Made by a program: the position numbers and the translations under genes | Notes under the pieces: model-generated | Told to the model about the DNA's origin: nothing | Database searches by the model: none | Seen by the model: the letters and a program-made list of their open reading frames with translations, nothing else | In this document: piece by piece, positions 49,534-61,409 of the stretch | Layout: each line of letters opens with the position of its first letter | Position numbering within the stretch: the stretch's first letter is position 1 | Assembly (NCBI RefSeq): GCF_008180155.1 | Contig: NZ_VSZS01000058.1 | Span: forward strand, 1 to 64,000 | Direction of reading: 5' to 3' | Origin: Neoaquamicrobium microcysteis | Lineage (GTDB): Bacteria > Pseudomonadota > Alphaproteobacteria > Rhizobiales > Rhizobiaceae | Length of the DNA: 64,000 nucleotides

Positions 49534-49869
49534 TCAGGCGGCGCGCGCCATCGGCGAACGGTTCGCGTTGGCGGCGACCGGCGTTCGTGCGGCGATGCCG
49601 TGGGTGAGCCGAAAGCGGGTGCGCCCCTCCGGCATCGGCGACAGGTCGATCGTCACGACCGTGTCCGGTTCGCTAGCTTCGGGATCGTTCCACGCATAGC
49701 GGACTCGCGTGCAGGGCTCGGCCTCGATGAGCGCGTAGGAGTGGCCCTCCGGACCGTCGAGCCACCGGGCGGCGAGTTCCGGCACCGTCAGCGCGCGCCA
49801 GACCTTTTCCGGCGCGGCATCCAGTTCGCAATCGACCACGACGGCGTCTTCCGTTTCGATGTCGCTCAT
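49534..49869 (-). CDS. SRPBCC / AHSA1-like domain protein
   Basis: This 111-residue protein is a short SRPBCC (START-like) domain with the AHSA1 pattern DCELDAAPEKVWRALTVPELAARWL and EPCTRVRYAWNDPE. Such proteins bind hydrophobic ligands and regularly sit after ArsR genes as a pair with unknown ligand. It overlaps the ArsR gene by four bases. Confidence 0.85.
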   Translation of the reverse strand: MSDIETEDAVVVDCELDAAPEKVWRALTVPELAARWLDGPEGHSYALIEAEPCTRVRYAWNDPEASEPDTVVTIDLSPMPEGRTRFRLTHGIAARTPVAANANRSPMARAA

Positions 49870-50180
49870 TGGTCGATCTCCCTCAGCAGCTTTTTCAGCC
49901 TGTCCACGCGGTGAGGCCAGAACTCACGGTAGCGCGACAGCCAGTCGAACAGAGGCGCGAAGCCGTCCGGGTTGACGCTGTAGTTGACGTTGCGCCCGAC
50001 GCGCGCCTCGCTGACGAGACCAGCCCCGCGCAGCACGGCAATGTGCTGCGAGACGGCGGGCTGCGATATCGCAAGCCCTTCGCGAAGCTCGGTGGCATTT
50101 TTCTCGCCGGCCAGAAGACGCTCGAACACGGCGCGGCGGGTAGGGTCGGCGAGAGCGCGGAATATTTCGGATTCGTTCAT
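49866..50180 (-). CDS. ArsR-family transcriptional regulator
   Basis: This 104-residue winged-helix protein has FRALADPTRRAVFERLLAGEKNATELREGLAISQPAVSQHIAVLRGAGLV. There is no metal-binding cysteine pair, so it belongs to the ArsR-like repressors coupled to AHSA1 proteins. The likely operator is the dyad at 50190-50205 near its start. Partner gene overlaps by four bases. Confidence 0.92.
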   Translation of the reverse strand: MNESEIFRALADPTRRAVFERLLAGEKNATELREGLAISQPAVSQHIAVLRGAGLVSEARVGRNVNYSVNPDGFAPLFDWLSRYREFWPHRVDRLKKLLREIDQ

Positions 50181-50189
50181 GGCTTTAGA

Positions 50190-50205
50190 ATAAGCATGAA
50201 CTTAT
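50190..50205. promoter_or_regulatory. Candidate ArsR operator
   Basis: ATAAG (50190-50194), six bases, CTTAT (50201-50205) form a short dyad ten bases upstream of the ArsR start; the position fits autorepression. Confidence 0.45.
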
Positions 50206-50566
50206 CAGATAGGCAATGGCTTATTCGTCTGGCTTAACGGTTGGGTATTCTGACCCAACGGAAATCTTATCCGGTGGACTTGGCAAGGCGCAACGACGCA
50301 GCTACAAGCGCCATCCCGTCTGTCCTTGAGGAGGCCCGAATGCCAGCATTCTCTTCCACGCATCAGGGCAGCGCCATGATCGCAGGGCGCAGCGCCTAGG
50401 GTCCAGCCAGACCCGTAGCTGAACCCGGCCTTTCGAGGCGGCTGCCAATCGACCCGTCCCGCCATGCGGGGAGGATCGTCTTTTCCCGGCACCGCCTGCC
50501 CCAGACATCGTCCGTCTTCGGCGCCGATTTCCATCGACATCGTTTTTTTTGGGACCGGACGCGCGA
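50206..50566 (+). other. Leader region of the ABC exporter, with a 19-residue ORF
   Basis: The 386-base gap before the exporter gene has no larger gene. A short frame at 50340-50399 (MPAFSSTHQGSAMIAGRSA) has a strong ribosome site, GAGGAGG, six bases upstream. It is followed by a GC-rich stretch with weak hairpins (CCCGC/GCGGG near 50460) and then an eight-T run at 50543-50550, just before the exporter start. A leader-peptide/attenuator layout is possible. Confidence 0.4.
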
Positions 50567-52387
50567 ATGCCTCCGGCGCATCACATGACCCCTTTTCGCA
50601 GAAGGCAGCGCGGTAACGCGTTTCGCCGTGTTTTTCGTTTCACCGGCACTCACTGGCGTCATCAGCCGGTGCGGCTGAGCCTGATCATGATCGCGGTGCT
50701 GGCTTCGACAGCGGCCGACGTGCTAACGCCGCTCTACTCGGGACGGCTGGTGGATGCCGTCGCGCGCGGCGCAGCGACCGACGAGGTCGCCTGGAATGCG
50801 GCGATCGCGGCCTTCTCCATGCTCATCATGCTGTCCACCGGCGCGATCGTGCTGAGGCACGTCGTCTTCCAGGCGATCGTCGGGCTGACGCTGCGCATGA
50901 TGTCCGACATCGCGGCCGATGCGTTCGCGCGCGTTCAGCGCTTCTCGACGGACTGGCATGCCAACAGCTTCGCAGGCTCGACGGTGCGCAAGGTGACGCG
51001 CGGGATGTGGGCGCTCGACCTCCTGAACGACACGATCCTCATCGCGCTGCTGCCGTCCACCGTGATGCTGCTGGGCTCGACCCTGCTGCTCGGCTGGTAC
51101 TGGCCGATGATGGGCGTGATCGTGGGCACGGGCTCGCTCGTCTATATCGCCATCACCGTGTCGCTGTCGCTGTGGTATGTCGCGCCGGCCGCTAGCCTGG
51201 CAAATGCGTGGGACACGCGGCTAGGCGGTTCGCTGGCCGACGCCGTCTCGTGCAACGCCGTGGTGAAGGCCTTCGGGGCGGAAACGCGGGAGGAGGCGCG
51301 GCTGGCAAAGGTGGTGGGCAAATGGCGCCACCGCACCGCGCGCACCTGGACGCGCGGCACGATCAACGGCACGACGCAGGGCGTGACCATGCTGGCGCTG
51401 CGCGCGGCCGTGATCGGCTTCGCCATCGTGCTTTGGAGCGAAGGGCGGGCAAGCGCCGGCGACATCGCTTTCGTGCTCACCTCGTTCTTCGTGCTGCAGG
51501 GCTACCTGCGCGACGTGGGCATGCATGTGCGCAACGTGCAGCGCTCGGTGAACGATATGGAGGAACTGGTCGACATGCACGACCAGCCCATCGGCGTTTC
51601 CGATCGTCCCGGAGCGCTGCCGATCGCCATCGAGGAGGGCCGCATCGCGTTCGAGAACGTGACGTTCCACTATGGCGGCCATGTCGAACCGCTGTACCGC
51701 GACTTCTCGCTGGAGATCGCGGCCGGCGAGCGCGTCGGGCTGGTCGGGCATTCGGGGTCGGGCAAGACGACGTTCGTCAAGCTGATCCAGCGACTGCACG
51801 ACGTGACCGGCGGCCGGATCACGATCGACGGGCAGGACATCGCCAATGTTCAGCAGGCCTCGTTGCGCGCGCAGATCGCCATCGTGCAGCAGGAGCCGAT
51901 CCTGTTTCACCGCTCGCTGGCCGAAAACATCGCCTATGCGCGGCCGGGTGCGAGCCAAGCGGAGATCGAGCGGGCGGCGAAGCTGGCCAGCGCGCACGAT
52001 TTCATCGAGCGGCTGCCAAAGGGCTACGCGACGCTGGTGGGGGAGCGCGGCATCAAGCTGTCGGGCGGCGAACGCCAGCGTGTCGCCATCGCAAGGGCTT
52101 TCCTGGCGGATGCGCCGATCCTGATCCTGGACGAGGCGACATCCAGCCTCGATTCGGAATCGGAGGTGCTGATCCAGCAGGCGATGGAGCGGCTGATGGT
52201 GGGACGCACCACGCTGGTGATCGCACACCGGCTTTCGACGGTGCGTGCGCTGGATCGGCTGCTGGTGTTCGACAAGGGCAGGGTGATCGAGGAGGGCGAC
52301 CACGTCTCGCTCATCCGGCTGGAGGGCGGCATCTACCGCCGGCTGTTCGAGCGCCAGGCGCTGGAGCTGACCAAGGGCTTCGTCTAG
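50567..52387 (+). CDS. ABC transporter with fused permease and ATPase (exporter type)
   Basis: This 606-residue half-transporter has six membrane helices (residues about 35-330) then an ATPase: Walker [11 protein letters not shown], signature [15 protein letters not shown], Walker [17 protein letters not shown] and H-loop [13 protein letters not shown]. It works as a dimer in the inner membrane, exporting a lipid, peptide or drug; the substrate is unknown. Starts at 50567 or 50585 (MTPFRRR) are possible. A stable hairpin follows the stop. Confidence 0.9.
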   Translation: MPPAHHMTPFRRRQRGNAFRRVFRFTGTHWRHQPVRLSLIMIAVLASTAADVLTPLYSGRLVDAVARGAATDEVAWNAAIAAFSMLIMLSTGAIVLRHVVFQAIVGLTLRMMSDIAADAFARVQRFSTDWHANSFAGSTVRKVTRGMWALDLLNDTILIALLPSTVMLLGSTLLLGWYWPMMGVIVGTGSLVYIAITVSLSLWYVAPAASLANAWDTRLGGSLADAVSCNAVVKAFGAETREEARLAKVVGKWRHRTARTWTRGTINGTTQGVTMLALRAAVIGFAIVLWSEGRASAGDIAFVLTSFFVLQGYLRDVGMHVRNVQRSVNDMEELVDMHDQPIGVSDRPGALPIAIEEGRIAFENVTFHYGGHVEPLYRDFSLEIAAGERVGLVGHSGSGKTTFVKLIQRLHDVTGGRITIDGQDIANVQQASLRAQIAIVQQEPILFHRSLAENIAYARPGASQAEIERAAKLASAHDFIERLPKGYATLVGERGIKLSGGERQRVAIARAFLADAPILILDEATSSLDSESEVLIQQAMERLMVGRTTLVIAHRLSTVRALDRLLVFDKGRVIEEGDHVSLIRLEGGIYRRLFERQALELTKGFV

Positions 52388-52391
52388 TGGC

Positions 52392-52439
52392 GCGGTGCAG
52401 TCTCTTTCGGCGATGCCGGGACGGGGGAGACTGCACCGC
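52392..52439 (+). other. Stable hairpin between exporter and gltX
   Basis: GCGGTGCAGTCTC (52392-52404) and GAGACTGCACCGC (52427-52439) form a perfect 13-bp stem with a 22-base loop. No T-run follows. It lies between two same-direction genes, 37 bases before the gltX start; RNA processing or regulation is likely. Confidence 0.7.
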
Positions 52440-52475
52440 CTTGCCAATGCCATGGGCTTGGGCTACCGGCAGGCG

Positions 52476-53849
52476 ATGACAGTCACAGTTCGTTTCGCGC
52501 CGTCGCCGACCGGCCACATCCATATCGGCAATGCGCGTACCGCGCTTTTCAACTGGCTGTTTGCGAAAAAGCATGCCGGCCGGTTCATCCTGCGCTTCGA
52601 CGACACCGATACGGCGCGCTCCAAGCAGGAATATGCCGACGGCATCCAGCGCGACCTGCACTGGCTGGGCGTGCGCCCCGACGTGACCGTGCACCAATCG
52701 GCCCGGTTCGACACCTATGACGCGGCGGTGGAAAGGCTGAAGGAACTGGGGCTGCTCTATCCATGCTGGGAAACGGCGGACGAGCTGGAGCGGCGCAGGA
52801 AAATCCGGCTGTCGCGCCGCCTGCCGCCCGTGTACGGCCGCGAGGCGCTGAAGCTGACGGACGAGCAGAAAAGAGCTTTCGATGACGAGGGGCGCAAGCC
52901 GCACTGGCGCTTCCTGCTGCCCAACTTCAAGGCCGACCCGTTCGCGCCTGAACGCACCGAGGTGCATTGGGACGACGTGGTGCGCGGGCCCCAGACGGTC
53001 GATCTAGCCTCAATGTCGGACCCGGTGCTGGTGCGCGAGGACGGGACCTATCTCTACACGCTGCCCTCTGTGGTGGACGACATAGAGTTGGGCGTGACCC
53101 ATGTTATCCGCGGCGACGACCACGTGACCAATACCGGCGCACAGATCGCGCTGTTTCGTGCGCTGGCGGCCGAGCCGCCTGCGTTCGGGCATCACAATTT
53201 GCTGACCACCGTGTCCGGCGAGGGTCTTTCGAAGCGAACCGGCGCGCTGTCGATACACAGCCTGGCCCAAGAAGGCATCGAGCCGATGGCGGTCTGCTCG
53301 CTGGCCGTGCTGATCGGCACATCGGAAAGCGTGTCGGCGGTACGGTCGATGGACGATCTTGCAGAGCGTTTCGAGCCGTCCGCGACGTCGAAATCGGCAT
53401 CGAAGTTCGATCCGGCGGAATTGCAGACGCTCAACCGCGCGCTTATCCACGCCATGCCGTTCGAGGAGGCGAAGGACAGGCTGGCCGCCTTGGGTGTTGC
53501 GGGCGACGAGGCAGAGCCGTTCTGGCTGGCGGTGCGCGGCAATCTCGACCGGCTTGCGGATGCGGCATCATGGTGGCGCATCGTGCAGGAAGGGCCCGAG
53601 ACGAAGCCCGTGTTCGCAGCCGAGGATGCGGCGTTTCTGGACGTGGCGTTCGACAATCTGCCGCCGGAGCCGTGGGACCGCATGACGTGGAAGATATGGA
53701 CCGACCGGCTGAAGGAGCTGACGGGCCGCAAGGGCAGGGCGCTGTTCATGCCGCTTCGGATAGCGCTTACCGGGCGCGAGCAGGGGCCGGAGCTTGCAGA
53801 TCTATTGCCTCTTCTGGGTCGGGAAGGAACACTGGCCCGACGACCCTGA
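52476..53849 (+). CDS. gltX: Glutamyl-tRNA synthetase (gltX paralogue)
   Basis: This 457-residue class I synthetase charges glutamate onto tRNA(Glu) and, in this lineage, often also tRNA(Gln). Signatures are [20 protein letters not shown] (HIGH) and [10 protein letters not shown] (KMSKS replaced by LSKR). Alphaproteobacteria often carry two GltX enzymes; here one mischarges tRNA(Gln) for GatCAB (gatB at 4944). The start at 52476 ([13 protein letters not shown]) matches the family. Its 3' end overlaps the convergent DUF2865 gene by 83 bases. Confidence 0.93.
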   Translation: MTVTVRFAPSPTGHIHIGNARTALFNWLFAKKHAGRFILRFDDTDTARSKQEYADGIQRDLHWLGVRPDVTVHQSARFDTYDAAVERLKELGLLYPCWETADELERRRKIRLSRRLPPVYGREALKLTDEQKRAFDDEGRKPHWRFLLPNFKADPFAPERTEVHWDDVVRGPQTVDLASMSDPVLVREDGTYLYTLPSVVDDIELGVTHVIRGDDHVTNTGAQIALFRALAAEPPAFGHHNLLTTVSGEGLSKRTGALSIHSLAQEGIEPMAVCSLAVLIGTSESVSAVRSMDDLAERFEPSATSKSASKFDPAELQTLNRALIHAMPFEEAKDRLAALGVAGDEAEPFWLAVRGNLDRLADAASWWRIVQEGPETKPVFAAEDAAFLDVAFDNLPPEPWDRMTWKIWTDRLKELTGRKGRALFMPLRIALTGREQGPELADLLPLLGREGTLARRP

Positions 53850-54894
53850 CCTGACGCTCGCCGCCATCTTCGGCGGTTGAAGGCGGTGTTCGGTGGGCGG
53901 GCCGCGACAATCGCCTGATGCTTTCGGCATCGAGCCCGCCCTCGCGGTTTGCCAGCGTGTCGGGATCTTCGGCCGGATCGGGGCGGCCCGACGGCTGCGG
54001 AATGGCCGCCGTGACCGGTTCTTCCTCCTGGACCATTCCGTTGCCGTGGTCTCCGCCGATGACCTCGAACCCGCGCTCGCCCCCTCCTGCCGTCGCCCCG
54101 CAACTGCATCCGGGCGGTGTCGCGGCGTTCTGCCGGCGGTACAGGAAGGCATTGGTCATCTGGCGGTAGGGCAGGCCGGTAACGGCCGAGACCATGGCTT
54201 CGGATTCTTCGCCGGGCACGCGATGGTAGTGCAGCTCGACCTGCGTGCCGGGGCACATGGCGGCGCACGCGTTCTGGTCGCGTGCAAAGGCTGCTGACGA
54301 AACCGACCACGAAACGGGGAAATAATAGCCGTCGCAGGTGCGAACGCACATGGTGCGGAAATTGCCGGAAAGGTTGCCGCCTATGCGCTGACCCGTGCGG
54401 CCGTCTATGACCGTCTGCTGGCGCGGCGCGTCCTCGATGGGTGCGGGCAGGATGCGCGCATGGCCGCGGCATCCATTGGCGTCGAGCGACGCCATGATGC
54501 GGGCGCGCTCACGCCCGTTGTCGCCGCCGCCGCCGAGCCGCTCGCGGGTGCGCTGCAGTTCGCCAAGATTGGCTTCCATCCGGTGGATGGTGGCGTTGAT
54601 GCTGCCGCAGAAGGCGACCGACCCGCCCCCCATGAAGCGGCCGCAGCCGGCCTGCCGGGCCTGATCGCGCGCCACCTGCAACTGCTGCTGCTGGCGGCCG
54701 ATGGCGGCATCGTAGCGGCGCGCCTGCGTGGATGAACCTCCGCCGCCCGACGACAGGCCCGCCAATCGCGTTTCAAGCTGGCGGCAGGTGCGAGTGTCGG
54801 CATGTGCCACGGAAGGCAGACATAGAGCGGCAAACGCGGCAACGAGAATGCGCCGCGCAAAGCCTGAAAGCCCAAGATTGCCGCCCGAAACCAT
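53767..54894 (-). CDS. DUF2865 periplasmic protein
   Basis: This 375-residue protein has a signal peptide ([16 protein letters not shown]) and a cysteine-containing repeat region: [52 protein letters not shown] (coiled-coil-like), and the family block [18 protein letters not shown]...[11 protein letters not shown]. This family is Hyphomicrobiales-typical and of unknown function. Its tail overlaps the convergent gltX by 83 bases. Confidence 0.85.
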   Translation of the reverse strand: MVSGGNLGLSGFARRILVAAFAALCLPSVAHADTRTCRQLETRLAGLSSGGGGSSTQARRYDAAIGRQQQQLQVARDQARQAGCGRFMGGGSVAFCGSINATIHRMEANLGELQRTRERLGGGGDNGRERARIMASLDANGCRGHARILPAPIEDAPRQQTVIDGRTGQRIGGNLSGNFRTMCVRTCDGYYFPVSWSVSSAAFARDQNACAAMCPGTQVELHYHRVPGEESEAMVSAVTGLPYRQMTNAFLYRRQNAATPPGCSCGATAGGGERGFEVIGGDHGNGMVQEEEPVTAAIPQPSGRPDPAEDPDTLANREGGLDAESIRRLSRPAHRTPPSTAEDGGERQVRVVGPVFLPDPEEAIDLQAPAPARAR

Positions 54895-54929
54895 GCATCA
54901 CGCTAGCATGGGTCGGGTTAAGCGCCTGT

Positions 54930-57242
<2,313 letters not shown>

Positions 57243-57282
57243 TGTCGGTGTCGTCTCCGTTGGCTGTGCCGTTGGGCGCGCG

Positions 57283-58125
57283 TCAGCGCGCCACGACCGT
57301 CTGGCGCTGCTCGCCGAGGCCGGCGATGCCGAGGTGCATGGTGTCGCCGACCTTCAGGAACTTTGGCGGCTTCATGCCAAGGCCGACGCCGGGAGGCGTG
57401 CCGGTGGTGATGACGTCGCCCGGCTCGAGCACCATGAACTGCGACAGGTAGGAGACGATGTGGGCGACGCCGAAGATCATCGTCTTCGAGCTGCCGGTCT
57501 GGCAGCGCTGGCCGTTGACGTCGAGGAACATGTCGAGCGCCTGGGGATCGGCGATCTCGTCGCGCGTGGCGATCCACGGCCCCAGCGGTCCGAAGGTCGG
57601 CGCGCTCTTGCCCTTCATCCACTGTCCGCCGCGTTCAGCCTGGAACTCGCGCTCGGACACGTCGTTGCAGAGCGCGTAGCCCAGCACATAGTCGAGCGCG
57701 TCGCTTTCCTCGACATAGTCGGCGCGCTTGCCGATGACGATGGCCAGCTCGACCTCCCAGTCCAGCTTCTTGGAGCCGCGCGGCATCACGACGTCGTCGT
57801 TGGGACCGGACAAGCTGTTCGGAGCCTTTGAGAAGACGATCGGCTCGGCGGGGATGGCCGCACCGGTTTCAGCGGCATGGTCCGCATAGTTGAGGCCGAT
57901 GGCGATGAAGTGGCCGATGCGCGAGACCGGCGCGCCGATACGCGCGCCTTCAGGCGCTGCAGGCAGCGACGACAGATCGGATGCGGCGAGCTTCTCGATC
58001 AACGCCGGCGACAGCGTCTCCGGGCCGTAATCGGCGACGATCGACGATACGTCGCGGATTTTGCCTGCGCCATCGACGACGCCGGGCTTCTCGCTGCCCT
58101 TTTCACCAAAACGTATGAGCTTCAA
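57283..58125 (-). CDS. Fumarylacetoacetate hydrolase family protein
   Basis: This 280-residue enzyme has the FAH fold: IGLNYADHA, PIVFSKAPNSLSGPND, DWEVELAIVIGKRA (metal-binding Glu pattern), and TTGTPPGVGLGMKPP. It may cleave or decarboxylate a 2-keto or beta-keto acid; relatives include ureidoglycolate lyase and 2-keto-4-pentenoate hydratase. It follows the SDR gene by 38 bases, likely one operon. Confidence 0.88.
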   Translation of the reverse strand: MKLIRFGEKGSEKPGVVDGAGKIRDVSSIVADYGPETLSPALIEKLAASDLSSLPAAPEGARIGAPVSRIGHFIAIGLNYADHAAETGAAIPAEPIVFSKAPNSLSGPNDDVVMPRGSKKLDWEVELAIVIGKRADYVEESDALDYVLGYALCNDVSEREFQAERGGQWMKGKSAPTFGPLGPWIATRDEIADPQALDMFLDVNGQRCQTGSSKTMIFGVAHIVSYLSQFMVLEPGDVITTGTPPGVGLGMKPPKFLKVGDTMHLGIAGLGEQRQTVVAR

Positions 58126-58163
58126 TGGATTACCCCCCTATATTGAAGTGTTGACCACGAATT

Positions 58164-58943
58164 TCAGAATGCACTCGGATAGTTGCCGCCATCGAGGATG
58201 AGGCTCTGGCCGGTCATGTAGCCGGCATGGGTCGAGCACAGGAAAGCGCAGGCCTGGCCGAATTCCTCCGGCGTGCCGAAGCGCCCGGCGGGAATGGCCG
58301 CTGCCTGCCTGGCAGCCTGCTCTTCGACCGTGCTTCCAGCCTTCTTCGCCGCAAATTCGATGGTGCTGCGGATGCGGTCCGTGTCGAACTTGCCGGGCAG
58401 GATGTGGTTGATCGTGACATTGCGCGAGGCGACGGTACGCGCGACGCCTGCAAGAAACGCGGTCAGGCCAGCGCGCGCGCCGGATGAAAGGTCGAGGCCG
58501 GGAATGGGCTGATAGACCGACAGGGAGGTGATGTTGACGATGCGGCCGAAACCGCGCTCCGCCATTCCGTCGATGACAGCCTGGATCAGCTCGATCGGGG
58601 TTATCATGTTGTTGGTGACACCAGCGACCATCGCCTCATGGGTCAGTTCGCGGAAATCGCGAAGCGGGGGGCCGCCATTGTTGTTGACGAGGATGTCGGG
58701 GTTCGGGCACGCGGCAAGCATCGCCTGACGGACGGAAACGTCGCTCACGTCACCGGCGATCTCGATCACGTCAACGCCGTAGGTGGCCCTGATTTCCTGC
58801 GCGGTGGCGGCGAGAATGGCGGCGTCGCGGCCGTTGACGACGAGATTGCAGCCCGCTTCGGCCAGCGCCATGGCGCAGCCGCGGCCAAGCCCACGGCTCG
58901 ATGCGCAGACGATGGCGTTTTTGCCCTTGATGCCCAGATCCAT
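58164..58943 (-). CDS. SDR-family oxidoreductase lacking the Tyr-Lys pair
   Basis: This 259-residue protein has the SDR cofactor loop CASSRGLGRGCA, the NNNGG motif (LVNNNGGPPLRDF) and NITSLSV, with the C-terminal GTPEEFGQACAFLCS...GYMTGQSLILDGGNY. At the catalytic position the usual Tyr-x3-Lys is replaced by LSSGARAG, so it belongs to the group of SDR proteins without the tyrosine. Catalysis would need another mechanism. The next gene, a FAH-family hydrolase, is 38 bases downstream. The start 58943 is chosen by family length. Confidence 0.85.
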   Translation of the reverse strand: MDLGIKGKNAIVCASSRGLGRGCAMALAEAGCNLVVNGRDAAILAATAQEIRATYGVDVIEIAGDVSDVSVRQAMLAACPNPDILVNNNGGPPLRDFRELTHEAMVAGVTNNMITPIELIQAVIDGMAERGFGRIVNITSLSVYQPIPGLDLSSGARAGLTAFLAGVARTVASRNVTINHILPGKFDTDRIRSTIEFAAKKAGSTVEEQAARQAAAIPAGRFGTPEEFGQACAFLCSTHAGYMTGQSLILDGGNYPSAF

Positions 58944-59036
58944 GAATGTCCCTTTCGATAAGGCGCGCAAACTAGCCCCGCGCGCCTTGATGTACAACCT
59001 TCATGAGGCCAGTGAAGACGGGTTATGTGGGATCGA

Positions 59037-59060
59037 CGCTGGCGGAGCGTATCGCCAGCG
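59037..59060. promoter_or_regulatory. Palindrome between divergent SDR and MFS genes
   Basis: CGCTGGCG (59037-59044), eight bases, CGCCAGCG (59053-59060) form a perfect 8-bp dyad. It lies 94 bases upstream of the SDR start and 78 bases upstream of the MFS start, with no T-run. It could be an operator or cruciform. Confidence 0.4.
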
Positions 59061-59137
59061 CAGGCCCATATCGACCTTGCCGGCGGCGTGGTATGGCAGG
59101 TCACTCCTTTTCCTGCCTTCCGGACTGACTCCCGCCG

Positions 59138-60337
59138 ATGACGCTGCCGCCTCTCACGCCAGACCAGATGGTCAAACCGCGTCGTTTCGAGCTGCGCATC
59201 TCGCTGATGTTCGCCGCGCTGTTCCTGCCGGTCGGCATCCATCTGCCGTATTTTCCCCTATGGCTGGAACATGTCGGGTTCGGTGCGCGCGAAATCGGCG
59301 TCATCCTTGCCGCGCCTTTGTTTCTGCGCGTTGTGACGACGCCGGTCGTGACCGCTTTCGCTGACCGCGCGCGCGACCGTGCCAACGTTCTGGTGGCATT
59401 CGTGGCAGCTTCGCTGCTGCTGTCGCTCGGCTATTTCCTGCCTCCGACCTACACGATCGTGCTGGGGGTATCGCTCGTTCTCGCCGTCTTCTGGACGCCG
59501 CATGCGCCACTGACCGATTCGCTGGCGCTTTCGGGGGTGCGGCGCTTCGGTTCCGACTACTCGCGAATGAGGATATGGGGCTCGTCGTCGTTTCTGGTGG
59601 CCAACCTGGCCGGCGGACTGATCCTCGCCGCAACGGGGCCGGGCGCTGTGCCGACGATCATGGCGGTGGGACTGGCGACAACGCTTGCCGTGGCGCTGCT
59701 TGCGCCGCGGCTCGGCCGACCGCGCCGGGCTTCACCGCTGTCAGCGGCCGAACTGCAGCAGGCAGCGCCTTCGCTGCTGACGCCGACCTTTCTCTACCTC
59801 GTTGCCGGCGCGGGCGTGATAAATGCCAGCCACGGGCTGCTGTACGGCTTCGGTTCGATCTACTGGAAGGGTCTCGGGATCGGCGAAACCACCATCGGCA
59901 TGCTGTGGGCGTGGGCCGTGGTGGCCGAAGTGGTGATGTTCGCGTTCTTCACGCGATTTTTCGGCCACGTATCGCCCTTGCGGCTGCTGATCTTCGCTGG
60001 TTTCGCGTCGATGGTGCGCTGGGCGGCCTTTCCGCTGTTCTGGCAGGCCGGGCTGGGGACGACCGGCTTCTTTCTCGCGCAATCGCTTCATGCAGTATCC
60101 ACCGGGTTGGTGTTGCTGGGCGTGCAGAAGATGATCGCGGAAACGGTTTCGGAAGACAGGACGGGTGCCGCGCAGGGGGCAGCGTTCTTCGCCAACGGGT
60201 TCGCCATGGCATCGGTGATGCTGGCTTCGGGGCCGCTCTATGAGATGCTGGGGGCGAGCGGCTTCTATGTCATGTCGGGCGTGGCCGGCATGGGCGTGGT
60301 GCTGCTGCTGCTCGCCAGACGCGCGGCCGCCACCTGA
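59138..60337 (+). CDS. MFS transporter, HcaT/PPP-like subfamily
   Basis: This 399-residue inner-membrane protein has about 12 helices and motifs HLPYFPLWLEHVGFGAREIGVILAAPLFLRVVTTPV and MRIWGSSSFLVANLAGG, typical of the MFS_1-like group including 3-phenylpropionate transporter HcaT and sugar:H+ symporter LacY relatives. The substrate is unknown. ATG at 59168 is an alternative. It converges with the epimerase gene, 22 bases apart. Confidence 0.85.
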   Translation: MTLPPLTPDQMVKPRRFELRISLMFAALFLPVGIHLPYFPLWLEHVGFGAREIGVILAAPLFLRVVTTPVVTAFADRARDRANVLVAFVAASLLLSLGYFLPPTYTIVLGVSLVLAVFWTPHAPLTDSLALSGVRRFGSDYSRMRIWGSSSFLVANLAGGLILAATGPGAVPTIMAVGLATTLAVALLAPRLGRPRRASPLSAAELQQAAPSLLTPTFLYLVAGAGVINASHGLLYGFGSIYWKGLGIGETTIGMLWAWAVVAEVVMFAFFTRFFGHVSPLRLLIFAGFASMVRWAAFPLFWQAGLGTTGFFLAQSLHAVSTGLVLLGVQKMIAETVSEDRTGAAQGAAFFANGFAMASVMLASGPLYEMLGASGFYVMSGVAGMGVVLLLLARRAAAT

Positions 60338-60359
60338 CGGCTCCGCTGCGACGGGCCGC

Positions 60360-61343
60360 TCAGCCCCACAGTGCCGGCTGCGGCGGTGAGACAAGCGATC
60401 CCTCATAGGAAAGCGGCGGCTCGCGGTCGCGCGCCAGAAGCAGCGGCCCGTCGAGATCGACGAAATCGGCGTCCTGCGCGACCAGCAAGGCCGGGGCCAT
60501 GGCCAATGACGTGCCCACCATGCACCCGACCATGACGCCGAAGCCCAAGGCTCGCGCGCGTTCACGCAGCTCCAGCGCACCCGTGAGGCCGCCGGTTTTG
60601 TCCAGCTTGATGTTCACGGCGTCGTAAAGCCCGAGCAACTCCTCCAGTTGGTCGGCGGTGTGGGCGCTTTCGTCGGCGCAGATCGGTACCGGATGGGGGA
60701 TGGAGCGCAGAATCGCGTCCTTGCCGGCCGGCAGGGGCTGCTCGATCAGTGCAACCCGGTGGCGGGCGGCGGCCAGCATGTGCCGGACGATGTTTTCAGG
60801 GCTCCAGCCCTCGTTTGCGTCGAGGATGATGCGGCTGGCGGGCGCTGCGGTTGCGACGGCCTCGATGCGTGAAACGTCGTCGCCGGTGCCGACCTTCACC
60901 TTGAGCAACGGCCGGTGCGCGTGTTCGCGGGCTTGCGCGGCCATTGCGTCCGGCTCCCCGAGCGAAATCGTGTAGGCAGTCGTCAATGCCCTGGGCGGCG
61001 CTGCGCATACGCGCTCGTGGACCCGCCTGCCTTCCTGCCTGGCTTCCAGATCCCACAGCGCGCAATCCACCGCGTTGCGCGCCGCGCCGGCCTTCATCAC
61101 CTTCTGCAGTTCCTGGCGCGACATGCCCGCGACGATGAGGTCGCGGACGGCCTCGATGGCTTCGCGGACGTTCTCCAGCGTCTCGCCGTAACGCGCATAG
61201 GGAACGCATTCGCCCCGGCCGACGTTTTCACCTTCGCTGACCGTGCATGTCAGGACAGCGGCTTCCGTCTTCGATCCTCGCGAGATCGTGAACGCGGCAG
61301 CCAGGGGGAACCGCTCAGCTTCGACAAAAAGGTCACGCTTCAT
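60360..61343 (-). CDS. Dipeptide epimerase (L-Ala-D/L-Glu epimerase-like)
   Basis: This 327-residue enolase-superfamily protein epimerises L-Ala-D/L-Glu or other dipeptides, recycling peptidoglycan peptides. The active-site pattern is present: LKVKVGTG (K-x-K), DANEGWSPEN, ALIEQPLPAGKD, CADESAHT and NIKLDKTGGLTGALEL (catalytic Lys). The start at 61343 (MKRDLFVEAERF) is chosen by family length. The mla operon starts divergently about 67 bases away. Confidence 0.87.
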   Translation of the reverse strand: MKRDLFVEAERFPLAAAFTISRGSKTEAAVLTCTVSEGENVGRGECVPYARYGETLENVREAIEAVRDLIVAGMSRQELQKVMKAGAARNAVDCALWDLEARQEGRRVHERVCAAPPRALTTAYTISLGEPDAMAAQAREHAHRPLLKVKVGTGDDVSRIEAVATAAPASRIILDANEGWSPENIVRHMLAAARHRVALIEQPLPAGKDAILRSIPHPVPICADESAHTADQLEELLGLYDAVNIKLDKTGGLTGALELRERARALGFGVMVGCMVGTSLAMAPALLVAQDADFVDLDGPLLLARDREPPLSYEGSLVSPPQPALWG

Positions 61344-61409
61344 GAAAGAACTCCGTGCACGGCCGTTCGCGGCAGCGCTCGCAAAGTGACAGCGCCGGCC
61401 CGACCCATT

